From: Rhodamnia argentea
Lineage: Eukaryota; Streptophyta; Magnoliopsida; Myrtales; Myrtaceae
Length of the DNA stretch: 64,000 nucleotides
Assembly: GCF_020921035.1 (NCBI RefSeq)
Contig: NC_063157.1
Coordinates: 24,693,015-24,757,014, forward strand
Direction: 5' to 3'
Shown here: positions 1 to 11,900 of the stretch, piece by piece
How the letters are laid out: the number at the start of each line of letters is the position of its first letter
How positions within the stretch are numbered: position 1 is the first letter of the stretch
The notes under the pieces: model-generated
Told to the model about the DNA's origin: nothing
The model's database searches: none
What the model saw: only the letters and a program-made list of their open reading frames with translations
Translations under genes and position numbers: made by a program

Positions 1-2771
1 GCCTGGTCTGATTTCGCTTACACCTCGCCCAATAGGTGAGCGTGGGAGTGGTAGAGCTCTTTGTCCGCTGTGTGTTTGGCTGCGAATTTACGTTATCGAT
101 GGCCCTGGGGGATTATGCTATTCTTTGACCACGAGTGTGTGTGTGTGTGTGTGTGCGCGCGCGCGCGCGCGCGTGTGTGTGTGTGTGCGCGTGGCTAGGA
201 TGGAATGGAGAGTGCTTGTGTAGGCTGGACGGAGTGGAGATGATATTCTTTGGTGCACGGATCTGTCATCTTTTTGGTTAACAATGCCTGGTGATGCCGT
301 TATTAGGCTTAGGACTGTGCTACCATTCGACTTTCGATGCTTATCCGATTGTCTGGGTGCCTACGGCTTCCGCTTGGTGCTCGGAAAGAGAGAGCTTTTA
401 CCTTATGCTTCACGGGAAAAGATTAGTTCTTTTTGAGTGAATGTCATGCTTCAGAATTTGTGAAGTTGAACGTACAATTACCTTCGATTCGAGTTCACAT
501 TGTTCTTGAAATTACTTTTGCATTCCAATACTGACCGAGTATTGGCATTGGATAGCATCGCTTTTAAAAGTCTAAGATAAGGTAGCGAACTCTCATCAAA
601 GCAGGTCGGGTCATCTCTAATTGTAAGCTTCTACATTTTCATGCTTTGGCACGTACACCGGTATTTAAGCTTGGGATTGCTCTGGTTTGTGTCCCCACTG
701 ATCACAATGATGTATTCAATTCGTACTTTTGCACCTATGTCCTCCTGAAGTTTTCCTGTAACAGTTATTTCTGGAAGTTCTTTCTTTTTCCTCCTTGTCT
801 TGTAAGTTTTCTCTTTCCCTCCCTTGGAAATCTTTGACATTCATCTGTTCTTTTTTATTCAGGTCAGAACTATGTAATCCAAAACCATCACCTCTGAGTT
901 ATCTAGAAAATGAGCACATCTGCGGCAGGCCCCTTGGTCTTCGTTTCGACAAAAAAACAGGAGATTTATACATTGCAGATGCATATTTTGGGCTAATGAA
1001 GGTGGAACCTGAAGGTGGATTGGCAACATCTCTCACAACTGAAGCTGAAGGAATGCCATTGAGATTTACCAACGATCTGGACATTGACGATGAAGGAAAT
1101 GTATATTTTACAGATAGCAGTAGCATATACCAGAGAAGGTATTTTAATGATAAGCATGCAATTTCTAGAATAAGTGATTACAATTCCTAAGTCTGAGTCC
1201 ATGAAGATTTCTTCCGTTTGAACAAATGTGAAGACTCAAATTGATCTCAAATGTGGTAATGAGATGCTCTCGACTTCTTGTCACCATCGCAATATCTTGC
1301 TCCTTGCTGTAGTTCCTTGACTGCAAAGTTACTATTCTAGATACAAGTTTTTTTTTTTTTTAACCATCTCACTAGTCTTTTTTTCCGTTATTGAGTGAAA
1401 TAACTTGTCCTTAGGACGGACCATTTATCATGAGTTTGTGCTTTTTCATCAAATTCGGCATTTGGAATAGTCTGCCATCTCGATTACACTTTATAAAGCT
1501 TGGAGCCTTGGTCATTTTTCTAACAACTCTTGTCTGGTGTCTTGTGTTGTTTTATTCATTCTTGTGAAATGGGATGGTTAAGTTTTATTAATTTAGATGT
1601 TATAAGTTTTGCGCAGGAACTTCTTGCACTTGGTTTTTTCTGCCGAAAGTAGCGGAAGGCTTTTAAAGTACAACCCAGTTACAAAGGAGACCACAGTTCT
1701 TGAAAGGAATCTCCAATTTCCAAATGGCGTGTCCTTAAGCAAGGACAGATCATTCTTTGTCTTTTGTGAAGGTGCCATTGGCAGGTGGGTCATGCTGATT
1801 CAATAACTGTTCATGTCGAATCAGTCCCAATGGAGTCTGCCTTTACCAATTCTAGTGCTTCTAGCCTTCTATTGCTTTGATGCATGTTAGTCTTACATAT
1901 TAGTCAACCAAGATTAGTTCTAAGCCAATAGGAAGAATGCGAAATATTGCTGTAGTGTAGGCCTCTAAGGTAGCACTTTCATTATTGCGTTACCATTGGA
2001 GTTCTCAAGACAGAGAGCCCTTTTTTTCAAGCCAAGAGTTGGCGACACTATGCTCTGACTGAGTATTTTAATCATTAGAATCCCCCTGAATAACTTGTAT
2101 ATACAGCTCGTGTTAGTTCAATGTGTTTCTCGTGAAAGTGGATGGTTGGCAAATGAGCTCTTAATCAATGAATAAGTGTGGACTGTGAAGTAACATTTCA
2201 AGTGATCCCCCTCTGCCAAAATCCCAGATGCTATCTCAGGACCATTGCAATGGTTTCCATAGCGGTGAGAATCATCTTTAATACCTTAAATCAATGGGCA
2301 TATATAGTCAAGAATCAATTTTTTTTATTGCATGTTTGTGGAGATTCACTGTGGGATGATCTTTGTAGATTGCAGAAGTACTGGTTGAAAGGTGAGAAGG
2401 CGGGGACTTCGGAAGTGTTTGCTGTCCTGCCAGGGTTCCCCGACAATGTCCGGACCAACAAAGACGGTGAATTCTGGGTCGCAGTCCACTGCCGCCGCAC
2501 CCTTTACACGTACTTATGCGCACTCTACCCTAAACTTAGGAAATTTATACTCAAGCTCCCTATTTCGGCGAAAATACAGTTCGCCCTTCACATCGGGGGA
2601 CGACTTCATGGAGTGGTCGTTAAGTACAGCCCGGAGGGCAAGGTCTTGCAGGTCCTAGAGGACAGCCAGGGCAAGGTCGTGAGAGCAGTCAGCGAAGCGG
2701 AGGAGAAGGACGGGAAGCTCTGGATGGGGAGCGTTCTGATGCCCTTCATCGCGGTATACGACCTGGTTTGA
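1..2771 (+). CDS. Strictosidine synthase-like protein, 3' part (gene starts before the window)
   Basis: Coding exons are 1..35, 863..1138, 1617..1784 and 2369..2771, giving 293 visible residues of a family usually about 370-400 long, so only the N-terminal part is outside. Diagnostic strings of the strictosidine synthase/adipocyte membrane protein-like beta-propeller family are visible: HICGRPLGLRFD, GDLYIADAYFGL, RFTNDLDI, VYFTDSSSIYQRR and PGFPDNV, with GRLHGVVVKYSPEGKVL near the C-terminus. All three introns split an AG/N arginine codon and follow GT-AG. Plant members are secretory or vacuolar six-bladed propellers. Few have true strictosidine synthase activity, so alkaloid synthesis should not be assumed. 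The first intron carries a long GT/GC repeat. In Arabidopsis a member of this family lies beside RFC1, as here. Confidence 0.9.
135..193. repeat. (GT)n(GC)n(GT)n microsatellite in an intron
   Basis: About 59 bases of uninterrupted alternating purine-pyrimidine: a GT run, a GC block, then a GT run. It lies in the first visible intron of the strictosidine synthase-like gene. Such tracts can adopt Z-DNA and change length easily. Confidence 0.95.
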
Positions 2772-3559
2772 AGTGGATGCGCTTCTCTTCTCATCGGTAG
2801 AGGTGGCTCGTTAAGAAGTAAGTCATTTTGGTCTCGCATCAACCTTTTCTTTGACATGTAGAGGACATTAGGAATTGGGGATAGTATTGAAGCAGCCCCC
2901 TTTGTTGGATACAAAACCTCGTTTAATTTTTACCCGATATGTTCAGCTACTACTGCTTCATCATTGCTTTATTTAGTACATTGATCGTTGTTGTTTATTC
3001 TAGTTGCGAGAATAAAATTGACGGAGATTGCACGCAGTTCTCTTCTCGAGAGAAAAGGATCCGAATGGGACTTAGATTTATCAAGCGTATAGGATCTCTG
3101 ATTCGCATTAGTAAGGTGTGCTCCTATATCTTACTCAGATTTCTTACCGGCACATTATGAGTTAGCGGCGACTCCTTAGTCTGATTTTGAATGAACAAAT
3201 TGGTTGTAAAAATCAAAGTTGGGATTAGTAAGGCTTGAGAGCGGCTCGCACCAGAGGAAAACGACATCTCGCGAGAGGAATCATTCGCGCCCATTTATTA
3301 GTAACCATCAATCTCCTTTAGGGACATCTCTATGTCTACCCTCGAGAGGGTCGTGACAGGTTGCGACATAATCGAAGTGAGAGTTTTAAGGAGTTGCAGT
3401 TCTGTATTATAGATTTTCTTGTCATTTTTGCAAAAATCAGCAGAGGGACTTTAAAGTGCAAGAAGTCCCAGTGTAAAATGTCAAGCGAGACGAATCACTA
3501 CGTGTGCATTTGGTTCAGTTTTGAGAGGAAAATGCAAAAGCCTTGAGACTAAAGGGATT

Positions 3560-4175
3560 TTTTGAAATGCAAGTAATATTTGGTAAATTGTATTTTGTGA
3601 ACGCATTAGGAAGCAACTTTGACTTAACTATTGTATGGTAAATGACTTTTGCGCAGCATGTTTGGAAGCACAGGAGAAACGTTCTTTTGCTAATATCATT
3701 ACCAATATTCGATACGAGTTGGGTTCATCTATGTAATAATCTAATAATAAAATGAATTCAGTTGGAGATATACAAGCTTGAGAAGGTAAGATTTGTCGAC
3801 GAAATAAAGCTGTCCTCGGCCAGATCTAGTTGCCGGTCAACCTCGCCTGAGGTGGTGCCACCTTAGGCGAGGTTGGAGGTAGCTTGATCTGGTTGCCGAT
3901 CGATCGCAGAGCCTCGTCGGCAAAATTTGGATTTTTGAGACATTTTTGGAATTATGAAGGTTGAGCGAGGGCAAAGTTCAGAAGAAAAATAATTTGTATT
4001 TGCATTCTGGAAATGCCGTATTCCAAAGTACCTCCACACTTGCTTTGGACTAAGATATTTAGAGGCTTTTGGAAATACAATTACATTTTCCAAAAGTTTT
4101 TCTAAAACAACGAATCAAACGCGAGTTTCATTTCCTCAAGGGATTTTAGAGCCCTAAAGCCCTTTGAAAATGCTG
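3560..4175. repeat. Dispersed repeat family C, copy 1
   Basis: Non-coding repeat related to 45710-46120: both contain AAATGCAA(G/A)TAAT(A/G)TTTGG near the left side, a GC-rich core with GGCGAGG motifs, and GGGCAAAGT on the right. The core has a near-perfect hairpin at 3839-3874. It looks like an old non-autonomous DNA element. Ends and target duplication are not resolved. Confidence 0.5.
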
Positions 4176-4879
4176 AAACAAGGGCACCCTCGTGAATCCA
4201 TGAGTAGCCAAAGATGTCCGCACGTGTATTATTATTACTTTGTTTTACGTCAAACATTTTGATTTTCTTTAATACGAAATACCCAAAACTTTGTTAAATA
4301 TTTAATGTTATCTTGTAAATTTGTTAAAAGAAAATTTATGAAATCTAGGCCCTGTTATTTCATTATTACAAAGGTGGTGTTGTTTCAGCCATACGTTTTA
4401 AATTATAGGAGATTGGCTACCCGAAGAGGAAAAGGAAAACTCAGGGTTTCTTGAGCAAGCAAAGGAAACATCGAACTGCATATTTTTATTTAAAGAAACA
4501 AAACCGGATCATGGTATTATTACGCAATAAGACATTCCCAAGATACCATTTTTAAATGGCAGACAATAGACATAGCCCCAAAATTAGAAAGGAAAAGATA
4601 TTGTTCATTAAACCTTTATGGTCCTATTAAACTCGAGAATTGTTTGACCAAAGAAAAAAAAAACTCGAGAATTGGACCGAACCAATATGACCCGCCAGTT
4701 CAAGGTCCTGGACCTTGGATTTTTGGTTAATGTATCATAACATAATAAAATTAGTGTTCAACATCCTGACTCGATTACTAAAACAATCGTGAGATTTGAC
4801 ATGCATTAATCCAATTAATCATACGTTTAACCGCGATAATATAATGATATTAAAACTGCTGACATCAATAAAATAACGG

Positions 4880-5340
4880 GGTTAATGTCATGATAAATCT
4901 CAAACTGTACAACAAGTGATAAATGCAACTCAAATTAACTTTTGGATAATCAAAAACCTCAAACTAATACACATGCGATAAATTTACATGATTAGTTTTT
5001 TTTATTAAATTTTACCATCAAATTACTGAGTTAAATGACACGTGACGGTTGCCGGATGTGCTGGTTTGAAGTTTTTACCCTCCATTTGTCATATGTGTAT
5101 CAATTTGAAATTTTTCGCTAGAAACCCAATTTATCGAAAGCCAACAAATGGTAAATTTGTCACAAATGTATCGATTTGAGATTTTTGGTGGTCAAAATTT
5201 ATTTTGAGATAAATTTATCACATATATATATATCGATTCTAGATGTTTTTGTGATAAAAAATTAATTTGAGATAAATTTATTATATATATATCGGTTCGG
5301 GATTTGAGTGACGGACTAATTGTATTAATGTATATATTTT
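4880..5340. repeat. Palindromic array repeat family B, copy 1
   Basis: The right arm repeats a unit of roughly 45-60 bases built on AAATTTATCACA, a short TATATA or GTGTATC spacer, then TCGATTTGAGATTTTTGGTG. The left arm carries the same motifs inverted (CTCAAACTAATACACATGCG followed by ATAAATTTAC). A unique centre with GACACGTGACGGTTGCC joins the arms. The same design recurs at 40290-40880. It resembles the terminal arrays of non-autonomous Mutator-like or foldback elements. Confidence 0.6.
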
Positions 5341-5699
5341 TCACTTTTTGAGAAACCGCATTTCCCGGGGGAAAATTGCATGGTTCACATATTCCTTTTC
5401 CTTTTGACCCAAAAAAAAAATTCCTTTTCCTATTTCATGTTTTTGCCAAAATGTAAAAAGTTATTTTTTAGCTTTTTCCCTTGAGATATAAAGAAAAACA
5501 GAAGAAAGAAGAGACCGCCTTCAGAAGAATCGAACCGGCCGGTCCAGAAGGGATTAGCACTAGCAGTCGTCCTTGCCTCCGTGGCCACCGGCCACTGGCC
5601 AGCGAAGCAGCGAAGGTGCAGGTGAATTCGGCGGCAGTCGCTCCGAGTCCGACTCAGAGCTGAGTTCGCTCGACTCACATTTGGCTTCCAGCCCACAAC

Positions 5700-5702
<3 letters not shown>

Positions 5703-5735
<33 letters not shown>
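5703..5735 (+). repeat. (CT)n tract in the RFC1 5' leader
   Basis: A pure CT run of about 33 bases, some 235 bases upstream of the RFC1 start. CT/GA tracts near starts recur in this window. They are common in plant core promoters and leaders, where they can bind BPC/GAGA-type factors. Confidence 0.85.
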
Positions 5736-5738
<3 letters not shown>

Positions 5739-5971
5739 GCCTTGGCATCTCGGCAAAACCTAACGTCGAACCAGCGCTCCAGTCCCATTCGACCACAAGC
5801 CATCGCGTTGCTCCCTTGGCTCTTTCCCTCCTCCCGCTCCTTCTTCACCTACCTGAATTGTTGCCACCGCTTCGCCCATCTCTCTACGTTCCTTCAGTAG
5901 TCTCTCATCGCGTTTCTCCGTTTGTCGCCATATCCGCAGCGCCGGAACTCGGACTGCTCGAGAGCTCAGAC

Positions 5972-8900
5972 ATGGTGAGCTAGGGTTCTTCTAAAGTTTG
6001 TTCTTTTAGTTTTTGCGCGAATGGGTTGCGATGTCTGCAGGTCTTGTAGTCTCCGTCTGTTTCTGGGAGAAAGTGGGATAACTAAATTGGGTTGCTTTTG
6101 TTTTCAAGTGCGAAATTGCATTTAATTAGTTAGCTATTGTTGGGAAGAAAATATTATTTAGCTGTCGATTGCTGACATTGTAGTATACTATTGTCCTAAT
6201 GACAATCCACGGACTGTTTTGGATCGCAGTCGGATATCAGGAAGTGGTTCATGAAGTCACACGACAAAGGCAATGGCAATGCAAAGCTTGGAAAACCCGC
6301 GTCGATTGATTCGGGAAAACCCCCTCCAGCAAAGTCTCAGCCTGATAAGCCTGTGGGTTCAAACTTATCTGTTTTTTTGCTGACGAGTAACTAGTGTTTC
6401 TCTACTTGGTGTTTTGATTTGTGTACTTCAATAAGCAGTTGAATTGGGGAGAAAGAGAAGAAAAGGAAAGGTCGAATGACTTGGTGTTTTTCGTTGGATG
6501 TGTATGTATCCTTGAATTGCGGAGGCCATAAGCATTCAATGGTGTTGGATGCTTAGTTATTCTAACTCTGAGAGGAAAAATACTGATCTTTCTTCTCCAA
6601 TGTTCAATTCCCTACCATGGAAGTTTTCTAGGCAGCCTGCTCTGATAATTAAGCATAGCCCTTTTTTTTTCTCCCAGTTTTCTCATTATGCCTTTCTTTT
6701 CGTCTTTTCTTTCGGTTGTTCAAGGGTTATTGCAAAACAATCTGAATTTTGGTTGAAAAATACTTATCAATGATCATGTACTTGCTATGACAAAATGAAT
6801 TCCATGAGGAAAGCAAGGGAGCATGCATGGATTGAGTGAACATCCTAAAGCAGGAAATTAGTTGGCAATTGATATATTTACTTGCTCACTAAAATTTCAG
6901 GTGCATCCAGTTCAGGAGAATTCAGCTAGGAAGAAAACTAGCAAGTATTTTGCTGCAGATAAGCAGAAGCTGAAAGATGAAATAGAACCAGAAGAGGTTT
7001 CAACCAAAAGAAAATCTCAAAAGGATATCGAGCAATCTCTGAAACCCCCTCCTTCGAAGAAAATGCACACAGTTGAGGATGACGATGACAATGACGATGA
7101 CTTTGTCTTGCCCACTCCTAAGAACTCATCTGATGTCACACCTAGCAAGAAACTGAAGTCTAGTTCTGGTAGGGGGGTTCCTAAGAAACTAGTAGATCTT
7201 GAAGAGAGCGACGATGATGATCATAAGGATGCTAAATCTCCTCCTAAGTCTGGTGGAAGGGGTCGTGGTGGTAGGGGTGCATCTGCAGCTCCAGCTGGTG
7301 GAAGAGGCAGGGGCGGCGGTGGACGAGGTGGATTTATGAATTTTGGAGAGAGGAAAGATCCTCCTCATAAGGGACAGAAGGTAGAATATTCTTATTATCT
7401 TCAATATATTTTTTGGGGCGATAAAATGCTTTTCTTGTAATTAATTATCTTGTTTACTTTAATTCATTATGTGCCAGGAAGTCCCTGAAGGTGCTCCAGA
7501 TTGTTTAGCAGGTTTAACTTTTGTAATCAGTGGAACACTTGATAGGTACTTCAAATCATTTTACCCCTTCTTTAAGTTAAAACTTTTGCTTCCAAATTCC
7601 CAGTTGCATATTTCTGATTCTCTTAACATGTGAGGACGTCTCTCTCTTGGTTGCTTACGCTTTTAGTGCGTGGCACATTTACAATTTTCCAGTTTGGAGA
7701 GAGAAGAAGCAGAAGATCTAATTAAACGCCATGGAGGTCGTGTCACTGGATCAGTCAGCAAGAAGACGGTCATCTCATATTCCTTTCATGATTTAGTATT
7801 AACAGTGTTATATGAAGCTGAGTTACTTACTTCCCTAATTTTGTGTCCAGAATTACCTGTTATGTGATGAAGATATTGAAGGACGGAAATCTGCAAAAGC
7901 GAAAGAGCTCGGGTTATTACTTTCTGTGCATGTTGGTCGTTATTATAGTATTAAAATAGTTAGTTTGCAGTGCTCATTTGTTGTTTTCATTTCTTTGATT
8001 TAGAACAACTTTTATTACGGAGGATGGTTTGTTTGATCTGATCCGGTCATCAATTTGTACAAAAACACCTGTTCAAGAGAAGTCCAAGGGTACAGAGAAA
8101 GCTGTGCCATCTTTGGCCAAGAAAACTCCACAAAAAGCTGATCCGAAAAGTATGCCTTTATAGATCTTTGTTCCTTTCTGGTCATCCTTTTTTGCAATAT
8201 TATGTGTTATGCTGTTTTACATCATTTCGTCTATCCAGACAGTATTTGTGTCTCATTTAAGTTCTTTTCTGCTCAAATGAATCTCAAACGTGTCTTCAGG
8301 TCTTGACATGGCAGACAAAATAAATGCGAAATCCTTGGTTGAGGAGTTTTAGGGGAAAACAATGAATTTGCATTCTCTAAATACTGGGATAATGGCATGA
8401 GTTCCAGATCATTAATTTCGGTAAACAACTGCCAAAAGAACTTCATGTGTGAGGAGAGTCGTAGGAGAACACGGCGGCTTGAAATTTGGCTGGAACTGTC
8501 CAAGAAAATTGAGTTTTGGGAGAAGCAAAAACAGTCTTAAGACTGTCCAGGCTTTTTGCCTGGAATGGAGGATATCTGACATTATATTGTTTTCCCACTG
8601 AGTAATTCCACTACTGATGAGTATAGACCGAGGACATGTTTTGTGGGCAAGAGCAGTACTAAACTAAGAGTATGTTTAATAGGAGCTGTATCTGGTTGCT
8701 GTTTGACATCATGCTGAATTGATAAAGGTATTATGCAATAGCTTGGAATGCACAGGTTACTAATTAACTAAATTACTTAGAATGGAAAATCTTATCATAT
8801 TTTTAAAGCTGTATGGGTTGATGTAATGACAATTGGGCCGATCATGAGCTACAGAATGTGTATATTTTGTTAGAGAACGTATGCGGCGCCATAATCACGT

Positions 8901-11900
8901 TGGTATTCATAATTGCAGAAACGTTCTTGTTATAAGCTGGTCTTTAGCTTGCAAAATCAGCTCTCACTATGGTCATTTTGTTTAGTCATCTGCTTCCAGT
9001 CTTGCGAGTCATTTTGTATGGTGTAATGCACTGGAGAGCCTCTCTTACAAGCCTTTGTTGGCAACAGGTGTATCCCCTCAAGGTTTGGCATCAGATTCCT
9101 GCGCTGCTTTGAAGAAAGATCAAATTATTAAACCTTCTTCCTTGACATGGACTGAAAAGTATAGGCCAAAAGTTCCGAATGACATCATTGGAAATCCATC
9201 ACTGGTGCATCATCATTCCTTTTTGTACTGTACTGTGCTGTAGTCGAATTGAATTATTTTAATATTTGCACATCTTTCTGGATAATATGCTGAATGATGG
9301 CAGGTAACTCAGCTCCATAACTGGTTGGCACATTGGAATGAACAGTTTCTAGATACAGGAAAGAAAGGTAAGGGGAAAAAACAAACTGATCCTGGTGCCA
9401 AGAAGGCTGTTATGTTAAGTGGATCTCCCGGTATTGGGAAAACTACGTCGGCAAAAGTGGTTTGCCAGATGCTAGGCTTTCAGGCAGTTGAGGTAATGTG
9501 TCTTACTGGATTGACAACAAGAACTTTTAGCATGGTCAATTTGGATACGTGTTATCGATTTTAAAGTCAACCTCTTGCTCTCCATCTCTTCCTTTTATTC
9601 ATCCTCTTTTTTATTGCAATTTTCAGGTGAATGCTAGTGATAGTCGTGGAAAGGCTGACGGCAAGATCTCTAAAGGGATAGGTGGCAGCAATGCCAATTC
9701 CATTAAGGAACTTGTGAGCAATGAATCCCTAAGTGTCAACATGGATTGGTGAGTCATGAATTATTTGTTCTTCTCTGTATGTGGCAGAAAGTAGCGAGAC
9801 ATATCTAAGGTTTGATTCTGGTTGCAGGTCTAAACATCCCAAATCCGTGCTCATAATGGACGAGGTCGATGGAATGTCTGCTGGAGATAGAGGAGGAGTT
9901 GCGGATCTTATTGCTAGCATAAAGATCTCCAAAATTCCAATTATTTGCATCTGTAATGATCGCTATAGTCAGAAATTGAAAAGTCTTGTGAACTACTGTT
10001 TGCTTCTGAATTTTCGGAAACCTACAAAGCAACAGGTTCTCCCGTTCCCCTTTTGATTGAGAGAATTATCGTAGATTTTTTCTTTTAGAATCTTATTTGC
10101 TTTATCACGTTCGATGCACTTAGCTTGGTGAGTCCATTTGACGATCTCTTTTTTGAACTACCATATGCTTCTGAACCTTGAAAATCTAAAAAGCAACAGG
10201 TTCTCCCATTCTGTAGTCAACGAAATTATCACAGAGTTTATCGTATCTTTTCCGTAGGATGTTATGGATGTTATGATGTTCAATGTAATTAATTTGATTA
10301 GCCCACTTGGCCATTGCTCGAAAACTTGCACGTGTACTTTATCTAATTCTAATATTTTTGTTCATTTGATTTTGTCTAGAGGTTTCAATATGTATCCAAG
10401 CTATCCTTAATAGCTAGAATTGGTGCTCTATTTTTGTGAAATGAAAAATTTAAGCTATTTAAATTCGCTAGTAATTTCATGTTGATGTTTGATCGGTGAA
10501 TGTTTCTTGCTGACCTGTGAGTGTTGCCTGCTGCTCCTTTTGGTAAATTGGCTTCCTAAACTAACGAAAAAAGTCTCTTCAAGTGGACGAGAACTTAAAA
10601 TTTGTCTGGCCTTGATAGGCTCTCGATCTAAACAAGATGAAATTTAGTTGTTCATTTTTTATCTGTAAGGTAGCTTGATTTATTGGGTATTTTAGTGATT
10701 TTTTTCTCTTTTTTTGTTAGTATTGTTTATCCCTCGTGGACACTGTTGGCCACCTTGCAACACAGTGTTTGTATCCTATGTGATGATCTTAGCTCTTTGC
10801 TATGATTTAACCTTTGTCAGGAAGGGCATTGTTAGTCCAAATTGCTATGAGTTTCTAATGCATCTTCCTTTCTTTTCTTTCGTTTTTTGTTTGATAGATG
10901 GCAAAGAGGTTAATGCAGATAGCTAAAGCAGAAGGCCTTCAAGTCAAAGAGGTATTTTCATGGATATCAAGATTCTTGAACTTAGATGTCCCTTGCAAGA
11001 GAATGCGTGTGGAAATTATGAATGGTTTTTATTGCATGGACTTAGGGTGAACGGTTTTATCTTTACTATCACGAGAAATTGGAAGCGTATTTAAAACTAA
11101 GGTTTGAGATACCACAATTGGCATAAGCAATTGGCGTGAAATCATATATTCACTGAAGTGCCCATATAAAAAATAATAATAGAATGGTTGTGTACTTTTG
11201 ACACTTGAGCAATTTTGTCAATATTTTTCTGCAAAGAGTTCTCGCTCTCTCTGTCTCTCACTTAATGGATTGACTCTGACTTTGCGATTGTTTCAGGCTG
11301 CTCTGGAGGAACTTGCTGATAGAGTTAATGGAGATATCCGTATGGCACTCAATCAATTGCAGTATATGAGTCTCTCGATGTCAGTGATCAACTATGATGA
11401 CATGAAACAGCGCCTTCTTAGCAGCGCAAAAGATGAAGATATATCGCCCTTCACGGCTGTTGATAAGTATGACTTCATCAGTTTCTCACCTCTTTATTAA
11501 ACTGCTTTTACTTCTTGGTGACAACTTATCTAGCGTGGAAGCAGTGTTATTTATGTGTACTATATTTTACATGATCATAGGCTGTTTGGCTTCAATGGGG
11601 GCAGATTAAGAATGGATGAGCGGATTGACCTCAGCATGAGTGATCCTGATTTGGTCCCTCTTCTTATACAGGTTCCTTGCTCCTCCTTTCTTTCTTTTTT
11701 AGTAATTTTTACACTGCCAAAGGAATTTGCATCTTGCAGAGTGACACCAAAGAAAAAACTGGAACTTGAATCAAGAAGGAACTTTAGGTATATTTCATTA
11801 GAAGTGATGAACTCTGTGCTTTCATTGCTATTAGTCCGTTTAGATGAGATTAGTGAAGTTCCTTCTGCTCTCTTCGAACCTTGTCTTGGGCAGTTGGAAA

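Larger units (their letters stand above)
2772..5700. other. Intergenic region between the SSL gene and RFC1
   Basis: No credible gene seen. It begins with the 3' UTR of the upstream gene. It then holds a degenerate repeat at about 3560-4175 and a palindromic array repeat at about 4880-5340, each entered separately, and ends in the RFC1 promoter and leader. The rest is AT-rich with no recognisable feature. Confidence 0.6.
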
